The notes: generated by a model not told the origin, from the sequence alone. A DNA stretch of 64,000 nucleotides from Epiperipatus broadwayi (GCA_028023455.1 JAQFVV010006706.1:310001-374000); one strand, 5' to 3'. Shown: positions 1 to 12,723, counted from the first letter of the stretch. Numbers and translations are program-made.

Positions 1-70
1 GTTAAAACAGGAATTGATGGATACAAGAAAATTTGTGCATAAATCTCTATCTAGCAGTGTCTACTGATCC
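1..70. repeat. partial arm of a hairpin MITE family
   Basis: The stretch with 'tttgtgcataaa' followed by 'tctatctagcagtg' resembles the left arm of the hairpin MITE at 34.84-35.16 kb (same order: GATGCA-like, AAGAAGATTTGTGCATAAA-like, then CTAGTGCCTAC-like). Only one arm is inside the window, and the copy is probably cut by the window edge. Similarity was judged by eye. Confidence 0.35.
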
Positions 71-2834
71 GATATTTACAGACTAATTTTTAGATTGTAG
101 AATTCATTAGTGAAAAACCTTGGATCTGAAAGCATTGCACTTAGATCTTAGTATTCAATGCAATCCTCCAGCAGCCACCTTTTATTTTTTTAATTAACTA
201 TAAAGCTATCAGTCCCCAAAAAAAATAGTTGTTTGCTATTCAAGATCATTTGCCTATACATTTTGGTGTATTTGGTTCTTCAGTAATCATAGTCATCTTC
301 ATCTTATGTTGATAGAGTATGTTGCTTTGAGTATGGTGTGTGTGGCATTCTCAATAAGTAGATTTTTGAAAAAGGTGTTGTTAACTGGTAGTGGTGTATT
401 TATTGGGCTGATGGGAATAAATTTATGGTATTCTGGAAAAAAGTTTAAAAAATTACTATTAGATTTACTGTGCTTTGGATGTGGATTATATGGATAAAAT
501 TAAATGAGTTCCTTGCTATTGGCATTTATTTCATGTTTCTATTTCCTGGCCCATGTTTATTTGGTATGTACAGATATCATTGTTCAAAGCTGTGGTGTAA
601 CTGTTAATGATTGAGTAATGTGCAGTTTTATAAAATATGATTTTAGCAAATAATGTTAGGTAGATTTTAGATCCAAAATAAATTGTGGTTTAATATTGGA
701 AAAAGTATGACATGAATTACGATTCTTCATTGTATTTGTGGATATATAATTTGGATAACAAAGAAAGTTGTGAGGAGGTAGAGTGAAGGTAGAGAATAAA
801 TTGTTCCCAGTTAAGATGGTTCATGTAGATGATTTATAGAGTTTGAATATTGTTTTGTTTAATCTTTAAAGTTAGTTTAAGTATTGGAAGCCCCCCCCCC
901 CTTTTTTTTAGAAGGTGAAAAAAAATGAGAAAGTCATCTATGTAGGAAATACACTTAATGTTTTTTAGATGAGTGGAATGCAGAAAGCAAATATTTTGTT
1001 TTTCAATTTCTATTAGCAAAGAATTAATATAAAGTAGAAATTGCAATGCACTAAGGAGGATTCTTGGTCATGGAGTTGTGAGAGTTGATACCATGTAAGA
1101 CTTTTAATTAAGAGTTATGAGAATTTTTCTCTTTATAAGGAAGTTTGTAAGAATGTAGAGTATATATAAGCACTTTAAACTTGCTGAAGAAGAAGCTGTC
1201 AGTAGTAACAAAAACAATTAAATTAAATTAATCTAGGCCTAGAACATTCGAGGTTTTCCCTCATATTCATGGCCAAAATAAGTTATAAATGATTGCTGTA
1301 ATATTATTAAATAATAATGTATGCAAATGTATATAAGTGCAGGAATGATGTATATTTTTTTAACCTGGATCAGATTTTTAATTAGGATAGAACCAAAGAA
1401 GTGGACCAGAAAACTGAAGGGTCTCACTTGGTCTATAATTGTTTTAAAACAAATAATGATAGTAATGTTAAATGATTCCTTTTTGTGAATTAGAAAGCTG
1501 AGATAAATGCCAGTATGATGGGTTGCATTTTATCTTTGGTGATATATTCTATGGTTTTGTTTTAATATTGTTAGTCATGGGGACAGATGTATATTATTTA
1601 CAGAGGATGGGAGTATATTTTTTTCTAAGAAAAGGGACTAAAGAAATAGAATATTTGAAATATATTTTTTAAAAAGATTAATCAGTATATTTAGGATTAT
1701 AGAATGATAAAGAAGATTAAGTGAATCAGTATAAATTTTGGAAATACATAAGAATCAAAATGGTTCTATCTAAAAAATAGGTGAGTTTTAGAGTTCCATT
1801 TAAAAACTCCCATTTAATGAAAAATGTTAGATTCACTTTGGAGAATAAATATTTAGGAAAAAATTGCAAACCCCATTTTGATCATTAGCCATACACAATT
1901 GAAAATAAATAACAAATAAATTGACATGATAATTTAACTAAAAGTGTAACTTTATACTTAGTGCATGTATTGTTTAATAATGGCTGATACAATCATTCTT
2001 CGTCATTAAAACAGTCACTTTATTTTTTTTTTCTATTTCTATTTACCACTGAAAATTAACCATCACTGTAGAAGAATAAAATATTTACTTAACATGTTTT
2101 AACCAGCAGTTTCTAAATTGCTCATTTTAAAATGCAGCGGTGCTGCAATAGCTTTTGGCTTTTCTTTGCTATTTTGAAGTTTATCAGTAATGTTAGTTTG
2201 TCTGTTTACATTTTTTGTAATAGAAATTGTATCAAAAATTCTTAGTTAAGAAAACATCTATAGATATCAGTACCATACATATACACAAATTTCCACATTA
2301 AAGAGAAGCCAACAACACTCTGATTGGTTGTATAACTATAAAAAGAAACTGACAATATTACTGATTGGTGGATTCTTTGTACTCAAGTTTCTGAGTGTTT
2401 TTTTTTTTTCTTTTCATATTTTGAACAGAAACCTTGTGAATTTCAGTAATTTATTTTTATATTATGCTTATTTACGCAATAAAGTTGTAAAATATTTATT
2501 TTAATCCAAAAAGTATGATTACAATTAGATTTTAGTTGAAATTTTTTTAAAAAAAGATAACTTATTCAAATTATAGTTACAGTAAAATCAAAATTGTATA
2601 TAATTTGCTGAAAAGAACTGCTTTTATAAACACTATATCAGGTATTTGGTCGAAGGTTTGTGATGATTTTATATTAAATGTGATAATTTGTTGGAATATT
2701 TCCATCATCTATTAATAAATGTTAAATGTTTAGATTTTTTTTTTTAAGTTTATTTAAACTTTTCAAGTATAAACAAGTTGTTAGTAATAACACCCAAATA
2801 GACAACACAGATTAATATTGACATAATATTTTGA
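71..2834. other. AT-rich noncoding stretch
   Basis: I see no gene or recognisable repeat. The longest frames (for example 306-497 on +, 63 codons) are chance-length for this base composition. A C11-T8 homopolymer pair lies near 889-908. Confidence 0.5.
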
Positions 2835-3165
2835 GTAGTATTATTCTCCACTCCTATTCAAGTGTTGCTGACCTTACTAGTGACAGTATTAGCATGGATT
2901 CAAACTCACCCCTTGAGATTTTCGAATATAAATTTAAGACAAACACTCTAACCAACTGAGCTCAGTTTGTTAGAATTCTTGTCTTAGATTCAATATTCAG
3001 GAATCTAAAGGTGCAAGTTTGACTTCTTAGTTTAATTGGTTAGAACATTTGCATTGAATTTAATATTCAAGAATCTAAAAGTGTGAGTTCAACTCCTATG
3101 CTAATACTGTCATTGGTTAGGCCCACAACACCTGAAGAAGAGTGAAGAATAATAGTATTCTAAAT
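2835..3165. repeat. cluster of tRNA-like SINE units, one inverted and two direct
   Basis: Three related units are seen. On -, about 2962 to 2835, an A-box-like AGCTCAGTTGGTTAGAG is followed by a B-box-like GAGTTTGAATCC. On +, about 2958-3031 and 3030-3165, each unit again has a 'tTTGGTTAGAA'-type A box and an 'AGTTYRACTYC' B box, with the spacer 'TTCAATATTCAGGAATCTAAA' or a variant between them. The arrangement of boxes is that of tRNA-derived SINEs (RNA polymerase III internal promoter). The inverted and direct copies share the tail around 'GCTAATACTGTCA'. The tRNA identity of the parent is not clear (a Lys/Ile/Arg-like A box). Confidence 0.55.
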
Positions 3166-5429
3166 GTTATATTATTAACCTGCAATGTCTATTCATGTGT
3201 TACTACTAACAAATTGTTTGTATTTAAAAAGTTTAAATGAAGATTCAAAAAATTTGTATACATTCAATATTTACCGATCAATGATGAAAATAATCCACCA
3301 AATAATCACAAACAGTGCAGATATGTTTTATGTAAGTAAGCATTTATTTTATATATTACTATGTTTATAATTGTAATACAAGCACAATAGTTGGAAAGGC
3401 TGATTTTAAATATGTTTTATAAAATTTTAAACATAATTTCATTGCTTTAGAATTTCTCACCTAAAATTTGTATATGTTTTAAAAATAGATTTCAAATAAA
3501 AAATAACTCATTCATTTTTTTTTTTCCAATTTGCAAAACCAGCATAGAATAAAAAAAATCTATAGTTTCCATTATAGGGTATCACTTTATTCCTTTTTTT
3601 TTAATTTTGTGAAGTACAAATATTATTTTTTTCAGAATGTTTTTCATTTGTAAACTTGTATTTGTAATAAATAATATAAAAATTACCAAAATGTGATTTT
3701 AATTGTAAGACTAAAATGTTCAAGTGTAGTTTGGAACTGCTGCATAGTTTTTTATATAAAAGAGTAGTAGGAGCTGGATACATAAAGAGCTATGGATGTC
3801 ATATGCAATTGCAAATCGATCTGTATTATTTAAACACTTTATAGATAATTCTAACCTTTTTATGGAAGTATGTTTCTGTTTTATTCATATAATTAATTTT
3901 TACTCTAAGAAATCTTGACTTGAGTCAAGCCATTATGAAAACATATAATTGTATAGATAAATTCTCACTTAATAGCACTGAATCATAGTGCAAAATTAAT
4001 TAGACTGCCTCTATTTTCATTTGTTGTTAAAAACTAAATTTTAGCATAAAATCACATGTTCAGATTTTGTAATGTACTTTCGAAAATATGTTTAAATATA
4101 AACTAATTTGATTTTTTACATTCCATTATTTACCTTAGTATGGATCTTTTTGTATATAAATTTTCTATGCTAGGTGGAAAATGTATACAGTTTAATAATA
4201 ATGTATAATGTGAATATGAATAGCATTTTTTAAAAATAATCAACCATCTGCTTTTATTTAAGGTAATTTAAATGCACTTTCATTTATTGCGATGATAATT
4301 TTAACCTATCTCATCTCTAGTCATTTGTTTCTTTTTCAAGCATTAATCTTTCCAAGTGTTATACAAATTTTATGATGAATATGACCATAATACATATCAC
4401 ATAAAAATATGTATGAAGCAATGTATGATAATAATAAAATATAAGCATATTCTATTACTTTAAACCATTGTGCCACAATAAACCATAATAATGCAACATG
4501 AATATATTAAAGTAAATAGATTTTTTCAAATTTTATTAATAAGCTAAGTATTAACAATTCATACTCATAACTATAAAAAATACAATTAGGTAAAAGGTCT
4601 TATTTTAGACTCTTAAATAGAGCTATCATTTTCAGCCAAACTACATTGATGCTCAAACATCACTCATTAAATAATAATGCATAGTACGGCTGTAAAATAA
4701 AATTACTACTGAATGATCTATACCAAGTTAAAACTAAAAAGTGAATTTAGGTAGTGTATTTTAAAAGCAATTTTATACTGATTCAACTACAATGCAGGTA
4801 AAAGAAAAAAAAAAACTATTGCTAACTTATCTTAAAAATACATCTTTTAAATTGTTAAAGATGGGAAATAGTATTAAATGCTTGGCTTGCAAGCCCAATA
4901 GTTGTATTTCCAAACTGAGTTCAAAACTTAAAGAACATAATGTTTTTTTTTTGGCAGCTGGAGATTTACAAAAAAATTACACCAGATAGTTATCTAACTA
5001 GCGATCAGTGAATAGCTATCTATCTATTAGTATTTAGAGATTAAAAAAACATAAAAGATGTAAAGTCCTTCTTACCCATAGTTGACTACCTTGGTAAGCA
5101 ATGTTTTCTTTTTTCCATCTACAAAGAGTACCTTTAGAGATAATTATCTTTTAGTGTGTTATTTAAACTTATTTTATCTTTACTTGTACTATATAATAAA
5201 CTTGAGTTTTAAATACATTAATCTTCTTGAATTGAGTAAATAAAGTTATCAAATGGTTTGTTCTTTAGGAGGTTATACGGCATTTAAGCATTGAAAGTAA
5301 TAGATCAAGCTGTGATCCATGTATCTTTAACTCAAATTCGTCACTCTACATATTACTAAGGCGCATAGGATAGTAAGTACAATGGAGCTTTTAAAGCAAA
5401 TGTTGAATGTTGAATGAAAGCTGGAAAAG
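3166..5429. other. AT-rich noncoding stretch
   Basis: No gene, RNA or clear repeat is seen. Open frames at 3185-3370 (+), 3601-3783 (-) and 4792-4989 (+) are about 60 codons, of low complexity, and match nothing I know. Confidence 0.45.
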
Positions 5430-5572
5430 TCATGTAATGCTTGTCTTGCGTTGTTAGCCGAGAGGTATCGCAACCTCCATGCAAGCAAGTAGTTGGTTGC
5501 AGACGGTTGTGGGTTCGCGTCCCGGCCGATGCTATGACATATGAAAAAAAAAATCATGCAATGCTTTCCTTG
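5430..5572 (+). repeat. tRNA-Gly-derived SINE with target-site duplication
   Basis: The body runs from about 5448 to 5543. It starts GCGTTGTTAGCCGAGAGG (A-box region), carries a B box GGTTCGCGTCC near 5512-5522 and ends GCTATGACATATGA plus an A run. Its start GCGTTG and overall order match tRNA-Gly(UCC). Flanking imperfect repeats 5430-5448 (tcatgtaatgcttgtcttg) and 5554-5572 (tcatgcaatgctttccttg), 16 of 19 identical, fit a target-site duplication made by LINE-type insertion. The same tail is seen at 63.63 kb. Confidence 0.7.
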
Positions 5573-6190
5573 TGTATTATTAAAAAAAAAGTCTGTATTT
5601 TATTATGACATTATTTTTTTCCAAAAAAACAACAACAACACATCCAGCAATAATTATTTTTTATCATGTTATAATGTTTTATAATACCATATCAGTACAG
5701 ACACAGAGTTTTTAAAATCATTTTATTTGTTTGAAGACAAAAATTCAACCTACATAGATAAGGAAACGGGAATGTTTACTTTTAAAAAACGTTAAGTCAT
5801 TAGCAGAACATTGTCTTTAATGGTTTGAGATAATTTGTAGTGGGCTGGATGATTCATTTACTTCATCAGGAGGTCTATTGTTTTTCTTGTTGCTTAATTA
5901 CGTTGGTGAGGCCAAAACTGCCACCGCTTCATTTATTTTAAAATGTATATTAATTATTGCGTCTTTTCCTTTTTGCTTAATTAAAAAAAACAACAGAAAT
6001 ACATTATTTCGCTGTTATTATTTTGAAAGTTAATTTAAATCTTAACAAATAATTATTTTTCTTATTTAAATATATGCATACATATTTAGTGGACATCAAA
6101 AAAGAAAATTTTCTACCTGTCTATTTCTTCTGGGAGTTAACATGCAAAATGATCAACTCGTTATGAGCTCATGCAGTTTATAATCTATTT
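5573..6190. other. AT-rich noncoding stretch
   Basis: Nothing recognisable beyond poly-A/T runs and a short CAACAA run at about 5628-5640. Confidence 0.45.
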
Positions 6191-6194
6191 TTAA

Positions 6195-6335
6195 TACATT
6201 GCTCAGGCTTAAACCTGCATTTATATATGTGATCACACATGTGTGTGATCAGATGGGCCAGCAATATGAGATGGCACTGAGAGTAGTGGATCATGTGAAA
6301 GTCTGAGTTCAAATCCAATCTATTTTTAAATGAAT
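6195..6335. repeat. partial arm of foldback family A
   Basis: 6236-6330 (GTGTGTGATCAGATGGG, then GCAATATGAGATGGCACTG, then GAAAGTCTGAGTTCAAATCC) matches the right arm of the foldback at 10.07-10.61 kb almost base for base. The adjoining 6195-6232 block (AATACATTGCTCAGG, AAACCTGCATTTATATA) appears inverted at about 10580-10618. Only one arm is present here. Confidence 0.6.
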
Positions 6336-6879
6336 AAATAATAATAACAATCATATGGTCAGTTATTCAAAGCCTTAGGTGATGTTAAAGCATTTAGGTG
6401 TAAATGTTAATGTGATTGTTGCAATTTTTGATGTCATTACTATTTTTTTTTTAATTCAAGGATTTTATGTAATTTTTGCATCTTCTATTTTCATCAGTGC
6501 TAAATTTTACATAATAGCTTGACATTTAGTCTATTACAGTTGAACACATGATAGTTTTGGGCAGTGGAAATCTTATTAGTGCATTAGATTCAATTTTGTA
6601 TCCCCAGTCCTCACTGAAGTAAAAATACTAAATTGTGGGAAAGTAATATTTTGTAGATGTTCTTTGGAGAAGAGTGAGGAGAAACAGCTCTTCAAACTCG
6701 TTTACTGAACAACAGATGATTTTAAACATGAAAGAATTACTCATCTTCATCTTGAAATGTTTTGCATTCCACTATCCATTTATTAACATATTACTATCAG
6801 AAAACATTACTTTTCTTCTCAGCAGTGCATTCTTGTGAAACAAACATAAGTTTGAATAAAGTGTCCCAAGCAAAAGGCT

Positions 6880-7172
6880 AAACCCTTGCCTATAAGCCAC
6901 AAAGATGTAACACATGCTGAAATTCAGACCCATGTATACAAGACATATGAATATAAATCCAGAAAGATCTTAATTTGCTAAGAATCAAACATATTTTCAC
7001 TTATATATATACAAAGCCATAGTTGCTTTGCACTTTGAAAACTCCTAAACACACATACATAAGAAGTACAGCCAATTGCATCTTGCTGCTTGAAATTCAA
7101 ATATAAAATATCAATATCACCAAACAATACCTTTTTATTCAATATATTACATCTTTGTGGCTTACAGGCAAG
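6880..7172. repeat. hairpin-type repeat
   Basis: The sequence GCCTATAAGCCACAAAGATG near 6888-6908 is repeated in inverted orientation as CATCTTTGTGGCTTACAGGC near 7150-7169. This gives about 25-bp arms with one or two mismatches and a loop of about 240 bp. It fits a short nonautonomous TIR element, but no target duplication was identified. Confidence 0.45.
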
Positions 7173-7915
7173 AAGTTAGATAGTGCTACAATTTATCAGA
7201 AAAGAATGTATGTATATACTTCAACAAAAATCAATAAGTTAAAATATAAAATTATAAAAAAATTATTTGAGATACGCATTTTGCTTGTGAATAAGTGTTT
7301 ATATTTTGTATTTGTTTTGTATTGAGCTATGATTATGGAGGCTTAAGTCCCCTGAAAGCGCTCAGCTTTATTTTTATAATTTTATATTTAAAGCTTCAGC
7401 AACTGTGTTTTATCACAGTTAATTTTTAATTCATCAGAAAATAAAAATAACACTTAATAATTTAAAAATTTATTCTAAAGCAGTAAAAAATTATAGAAGT
7501 ATAACAAGAATTTTTAAGCGAAACATCAGTTGTGTTTGATGTAGAAAATGTTGTTGCAAGCTGAAAGATAAAACACAATTGTATTATTATGGAAATTCTG
7601 CAACCCATTTACAATTTGTAGACCAATCGCAGATGTTTGGCAAAGAGACAATTAAAAATTTCTTTAATAGTGATACATATTTTCAATACTTATATATTCA
7701 TCCAGTTCTGATTTCTCACCTAAAAAAATTGTAGTTAAAAAGTAATAAGATTATAAAATATTAAAATTCATAACAAGCCACAGTTGTTAGTAAATCTGTT
7801 TTCAAATGTGTCTGTGAGCAACAAGGCAAATACACTATGATGTAATATGTAAAGATGTAAAGCATAATTAAACTAGGAAGTATAAAGGTATAAGTATTTT
7901 TTGAACTAAAATGAA
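7173..7915. other. AT-rich noncoding stretch
   Basis: No gene is seen. A short block at about 7335-7368 (GGCTTAAGTCCCC then TGAAAGCGCTCAGC) loosely resembles the 3' region of the Penelope-like element near 47.93 kb, but this is weak. Confidence 0.4.
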
Positions 7916-7919
7916 AAAA

Positions 7920-8662
7920 ACTAATTGGAGATTATGTAGTTGCTTTTGCAAATAATGCTTCAGAGATTCAGCAAATGTTGCAAGAGTTATCAGATAAAAG
8001 TAAGAAAGTAGGTTTAATGGTAAATGTTAAAAAGACAAGTAATGTTCAATGGATTTTCCCAAAGTTAAAAATAATGACTAATTATAATGAGTTAGAAAAA
8101 AATAACAACTACAAATACATTGGTCAGATTATTGCCGCAGATAGAAACATAACCGATGAAATTAATCATAGAATTACAATTGTCTGGAGTGTATTTGGTA
8201 GAAATAACAATATTAAAAAGAAATATGTCTATTTGTTTGAAAAGGAAGGTTTTTTTTTTAATAAATGTGTTTTACCAGCACTTACTTATGAATCTGAGAC
8301 TTGGATAATTAATAGAAAAGCAATACACAGATTTCAGATTACTTAAAGAAATATGGAGAGATGCATGTTAGGAGGAACTAGAAGAGTTCAAAAAAACAAT
8401 ACATGGGTAAGAGAACAAACAAATATTGCTGATATCATTGAAAGAATTAATCTACTGAAGTGGATTAGGGCTGGACATATTGCTATAAAAAGTGATAATA
8501 GGTGAACAATTGACAATTAGAATTTTAAACTGGATTTCAAGAAATTGTAAAAGACCCAGAAAAAGACCACATACTGTGGAGAAGAGAGGGTAGAGATTGA
8601 ATATAGACTGAACTTGGAGAGACACTAATCCTGCAGTAGATAGATAATGGTTGATAATGATA
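7920..8662 (+). mobile_element. 5'-truncated RTE/BovB-like LINE fragment
   Basis: The translation begins at a damaged reverse transcriptase YXDD region (about 7930) with the following ANNASEIQQMLQEL and SKKVGLMVNVKKT. It continues through the RTE thumb/C-terminal region (YKYIGQII, EINHRI, FNKCVLPALTY, ESETWI) and breaks at an in-frame TAA at 8344-8346. Beyond that, the RNMERCMLG and WVREQTNIADII blocks continue in frame to a C-terminus near 8655. The order matches the better-preserved copy at 38.73-40.87 kb on the other strand. It contains stops and indels and cannot encode an enzyme. A short TGATAATGATAA-type tail follows, as is usual for RTE elements. Confidence 0.8.
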
Positions 8663-9990
8663 ATGGCTAATTAATTTCCAAAAGTAAAAGCAGTTTTATA
8701 CTTATTATTTTAATTTATGTTATTATTTTAATTATGTTGTACTACAGTCAATGTTGACTTCTGGAAAGTATATGAATTGTATTTTCCTAAAAACACTTTT
8801 TAGACATTGTTAATTCAATCCAATTGCACTTTAATATAAAATAAGAGAGTATAATTATTAAATACAGAAGATTAGCCTTAGCTGTGGTAAATGGGATTTC
8901 CAAAACAGTAATATCTTTACAATGGTAGATTGCTAACATATTGGGCAGTTAACTGCAGGAAAAAATAATGAGTTCAAAGATAACTCAAATTCTCACTTCA
9001 AATATTGTAACGTCACACAACCTGATGAGAGATTATTTATTAGATTCATTTTATACATTGCTGATTGTGATGTTTAAAACAATTTTAAAAGATTTAGTAT
9101 GATGATAAAAACGTAGATGTCATTTTATAATAATAACTAAAAAAATAGTCGTTGAATAGAAATGAGGAATTACCTAGTAAAAGATTGAATAAAGATAAAC
9201 AATTAGAGATAAGGATTAAAATACAATTTAACAGCAGAATCATAGAGAAGCTATAATTAAAAATCTGTAGTTTTGATCAGGTTTGAAGATGATACATGCT
9301 CAGAATTTGAATATTTTTTCAACTCTTCTTTTACTTTATAGCTAAAATTTAGCCAAATAACCGCCCACTATTGGAAAGTTATATGGGTTTTATGGTCATA
9401 TTATCTGAAAAATAAATCATAATCTTTGTGAAAATTTTTTCAAGTTTACTTAACTCAATCTCAAATTGAGGATATAGGCATCGTTGAAAGATTCATGATA
9501 AAATATATGTGATACATAAATGTTTTTGTATATAATTCTAAAATAATTACAAAAATAATAATACAAGAAAATTATTCAAGTGTTAAAAAAATATTGATTA
9601 AAATTACATTTAAAGTTGTAAGAAGAGTAGATAGACCTTAAAACTGATTCCTGTCCGAATCATAATTTAAAAGTGGGTTAATTAATACTAGCATTAAAAG
9701 AATAAAAAGAATTGTGAAAAAAATTTTGACATTGATAAATTAAAAGAAAATATTGAAGACAATTATTCAAATTTATTGGATAATTAAGTGGGCTTAAATA
9801 GGATTAAGTTAAAGTGGAAATGGAACTTATTGTAGAAAAAATTTAAAGATGTTTTAATAAATTAATATAAAAAAAAATGATACTTGGGTTAAGCAATGAA
9901 ATAAAAAAATAAGAGATGGGGATGAAAATTATAAATTATATAATATATAAAGAAACCTTAAAAGTAAAATGAATTAGAAATAAAAAAGTA
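8663..9990. other. AT-rich stretch, possible decayed LINE linker
   Basis: Mostly featureless. About 9720-9990 on + translates in broken frames to charged blocks such as NFDIDKLKENIEDNYSNLL and DTWVKQ. These have the flavour of a LINE endonuclease-to-RT linker, but no catalytic motif can be seen, so it is not called as an element. Confidence 0.25.
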
Positions 9991-10070
9991 TTTGGAGAGA
10001 AATATTAGAGGAAAAAATGCTGGGCTAATATTATATAACATTTTCTGGTTTACAAAAAGTCTTTGTTCTT

Positions 10071-10618
10071 TCTCAGTGCCATCTCATATTTCTGATCCAC
10101 CTGATCACACACATGTTGAAAAGATAAATAATCACCAATATACGTATTTCATGCTAAACCAGCAATCATTAGTTGGTCTAGATTACTATCCTCACACATA
10201 TATACAATCAGTGCTCAGCTTTATATTAAGATAGCCAATCTTCATGCTTTAATGGACAGGCTTCAAACTATTCCAACTCACAACTTTTCAGCTTTCCATT
10301 TCATTGAAAATATGATGATGGAACATTCAAAACCCTTGTTAGTGCCAAGATTTGAAGCCTGTCCATTAAAGTATGAAGATTGGCTATCTTAATATAAAGC
10401 TGAGCACTGATTATATATGTGTGAGGATAGTAATCTAGACCAACTGATGATTGCTGGTTTAGCATGAAATAAATATATTGGTGATTATTTATTTTTTCAA
10501 CATATGTGTGATCAGGTGGGTCAGCAATATGAGATGGCACTGAGAATAGTGGGTCATGTGAAAGTCTGAGTTCGAATCTCGCTTATATTATATATATAAA
10601 TGCAGGTTTAAGCCTGTG
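10071..10618. repeat. foldback element family A, near-perfect hairpin
   Basis: Two arms of about 196 bp, 10071-10267 and 10351-10546, are inverted copies at high identity with an 83-bp loop. For example, GACAGGCTTCAAA on the left pairs with TTTGAAGCCTGTC on the right, and TCTCAGTGCCATCTCATAT pairs with ATATGAGATGGCACTGAGA. The right end continues with GAAAGTCTGAGTTCGAATCTC, a good match to a tRNA T-arm/B box. Relatives occur at 6.2, 42.5, 45.2-46.1 and 50.7-52.7 kb. No protein is encoded: the two ORFs here are the two strands of the arms. Confidence 0.8.
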
Positions 10619-11535
10619 CAATGTATTAAAAAGTCATTGTATGAATCAATAATGAAAGAAAAAGAGAATATTAACAAAGAAAAATAATTAAACGTTTTAA
10701 TTAATTGTAGTAGCTAACAAAGATCTATATTATTCAAAGAAGAATATCAGTTAGATAGGATAAAATATACAGTGCAATAGTGAGAAAGAAATTGTAGAAT
10801 TTGTAAGTGAAAATAATTAAATTGCAAAAATTAAAGCCATGCCAAAGTGTATCATTACTAAATGCTTAGAACGAAGTAGGTTTGAGACCATTTGATGGTA
10901 CAGGTAGACTATTATCAGTCTGATATATTTGTTTAAAAGCTTTTTGGATTTGTGGCTTTTTTTGAAATTAAACAATAGTTATTTCCTCTCCTCATTACAA
11001 ATCCAACTATTGTTGAACATATAAATAAATGTTATTTTTACTATTTATAGACAGGATGTTTTGATATAGATTTTGTTTAAATTATGTAAATTTATTTTGA
11101 TTATAATGATAGAACCCTTTTAAATACAAACATATTTTTACTTACAGTAAGTATAAATTTTACTTAGCAGTAATTAAAATAATAAATTAAAATAATACCT
11201 GATTTTTTTTCCACATATTAGAAATTGATGCATATATAGTTTACATATTAAACCAGTCTACCTGTACTTGAAATATATTCTTTGACTCATAAGAGTGACA
11301 TTAGATTTTATTGTGACAATTTATATATCGAGTGGAGTGAAATGCATTAAAAACAGTAACTAAGATCATTTTTAAATAGTTAGTAATATTATTCTGATAT
11401 ATATATATTTCTTATAGACTTGAAATGTTTTTATGTGAAAAATAATTTTGAGTTATAAAAAGTAGTAAAAGATGTAAATGGAGTGTAGGATACTATTTTT
11501 GATTTATGCATATATATATATATGAGGTTTATTTA
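10619..11535. other. AT-rich noncoding stretch
   Basis: Nothing I can name. No long frame on either strand; several A/T homopolymers and a TATATA run near 11398-11408 and 11511-11523. Confidence 0.4.
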
Positions 11536-11538
11536 AAT

Positions 11539-11740
11539 ATGAGGTTCTTTCTATCAATAATTTTACTCTCTGTTGTCATATTGCAGTCTTCAGTGTCTAT
11601 ATAAACATCATAGACCATAAATAAAAGTGGTATTTTGACCATTATTGTTAAAAGAAGGTTGCCTTGACAACAGATTGAGATTGTTGATTGTTATTAACAT
11701 TGGTATTGTCTAAGTGTTGACTACTTTCAATAAATTTACA
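11539..11740. repeat. dispersed repeat family E, copy 1
   Basis: About 190 bp (ATAATTTTACTCTCTGTTGTCAT ... GTTGCCTTGACAACAGATTGAGATTGTTGATTGTTATT ... ATTGTCTAAGTGTTGACTAC) is repeated at 19827-20003 at perhaps 75-80% identity in the same orientation. It contains a small palindrome TTGCCTTGACAAC. No coding potential; element class unknown. Confidence 0.6.
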
Positions 11741-11869
11741 TTTATAAATGTATCTTGCCTTGTGCATTATTATCTTTGTCATTTATGTAATACATTGTTT
11801 TAAAATAATCTATTAAACATAGTAATATACAGTTAAACTTGTAAAAAAATACATAACATTTAGTTTTAT

Positions 11870-12723
11870 ACTTGTTAAATCAAAAAAGAAAAAAAAGGTA
11901 CTTGAAAATATCAATGCAGAGAAAGATATCTTAATAAGACTAAGAAGAAAATGAAACTTTCACCCAAGTATCATCATGAAAAAACATAGGCAAAAGCACA
12001 GAGTCTTGCTGCTTGACCTGGTCAAGGAGCTTGATAAAAACAGTTAAAGCCCAGTCCTGAGGATGACCAAAGATGATCCTGCAATGCATCAACCATAAAG
12101 AAAATGTAAGAAAGATCAATAATCTGGTTGCCGCAAAAGATCCCTTTTTGAGAGTATTACAAGCAGAAAGAGCATCCCTAAAATCCAGAGAAGCATTAGC
12201 AACAATAAAGTCCCTAATCGACTTAAGAGCAGGACAAATATAAAAAAATATGGGATATTGTTTCATCGTACAATCTACACAACTGACACTGAGACAAAAT
12301 CATAACAAAACCTCTATTGATCACTAAAAAATAACTTGTCAGGAGAGCATTTAAATTCAGTTTAAGTACAAAATCAACATGTCTTGCTTCAATGAAAAGA
12401 AGTTTCATTTTATGCAACAGAGCTTTATTTAAAACATCTAATGAAGTTATAAGAGGAGTATGGTGTGGAAATTTCAATTTGTAAACATCCCATAATGTCA
12501 ACTTCTCATCAAGCACAACTTGAACCAAGGGTATCGACTTAATAACCGACTTCCATAAATCAGCAATCCAATAATTTGAAAATGTAGGTGGCATATCTGT
12601 GGGATCAATAATCAAATGAAGAGATAACTGAATAAGCTTTTGACAAGTTACACAAAGAGAAGATATAGATCTCTGGAGATATAGAATTGAGACCGAGTGT
12701 AAACCTAGACCATTTAAATACAT
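11870..12723 (-). mobile_element. 5'-truncated L1/Tx1-like LINE, ORF2 C-terminus
   Basis: Read on -, 12723 to 12223 and then, after a +1-type frameshift near 12250, 12266 to 11940 (TAG) correspond to the last third of the ORF2 at 28894-32121. Shared landmarks are NGLGLHS against NGLSFHS, KLTLWDVY against KITLWEAY, LKLNLNAL against IIKINLNAL, and a C-terminal CX2C...H...C knuckle (CQLC ... ISHIF). The ending DDTWVKVSFSS matches ADTWSLIALSFS. The RT core and endonuclease are missing, the usual result of incomplete reverse transcription. The 3' UTR extends to about 11870. Confidence 0.85.

Noticed and set aside
306-497. 63-codon + frame with hydrophobic residues
   Set aside because: Leu/Phe/Ile-rich by composition, no start context or homology; typical chance frame in AT-rich DNA.
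7328-7370. Penelope 3' UTR remnant (TCCCCTGAAAGCGCTCAGC)
   Set aside because: Similarity to 47.93 kb is limited to about 15 scattered bases; not enough to call.
9992-10540. Two similar 80-codon ORFs on opposite strands (shared HISDPPDHTHVEKINNHQYTYF-type sequence)
   Set aside because: They are the two arms of the foldback hairpin read outward; similarity reflects the inverted repeat, not a gene pair.
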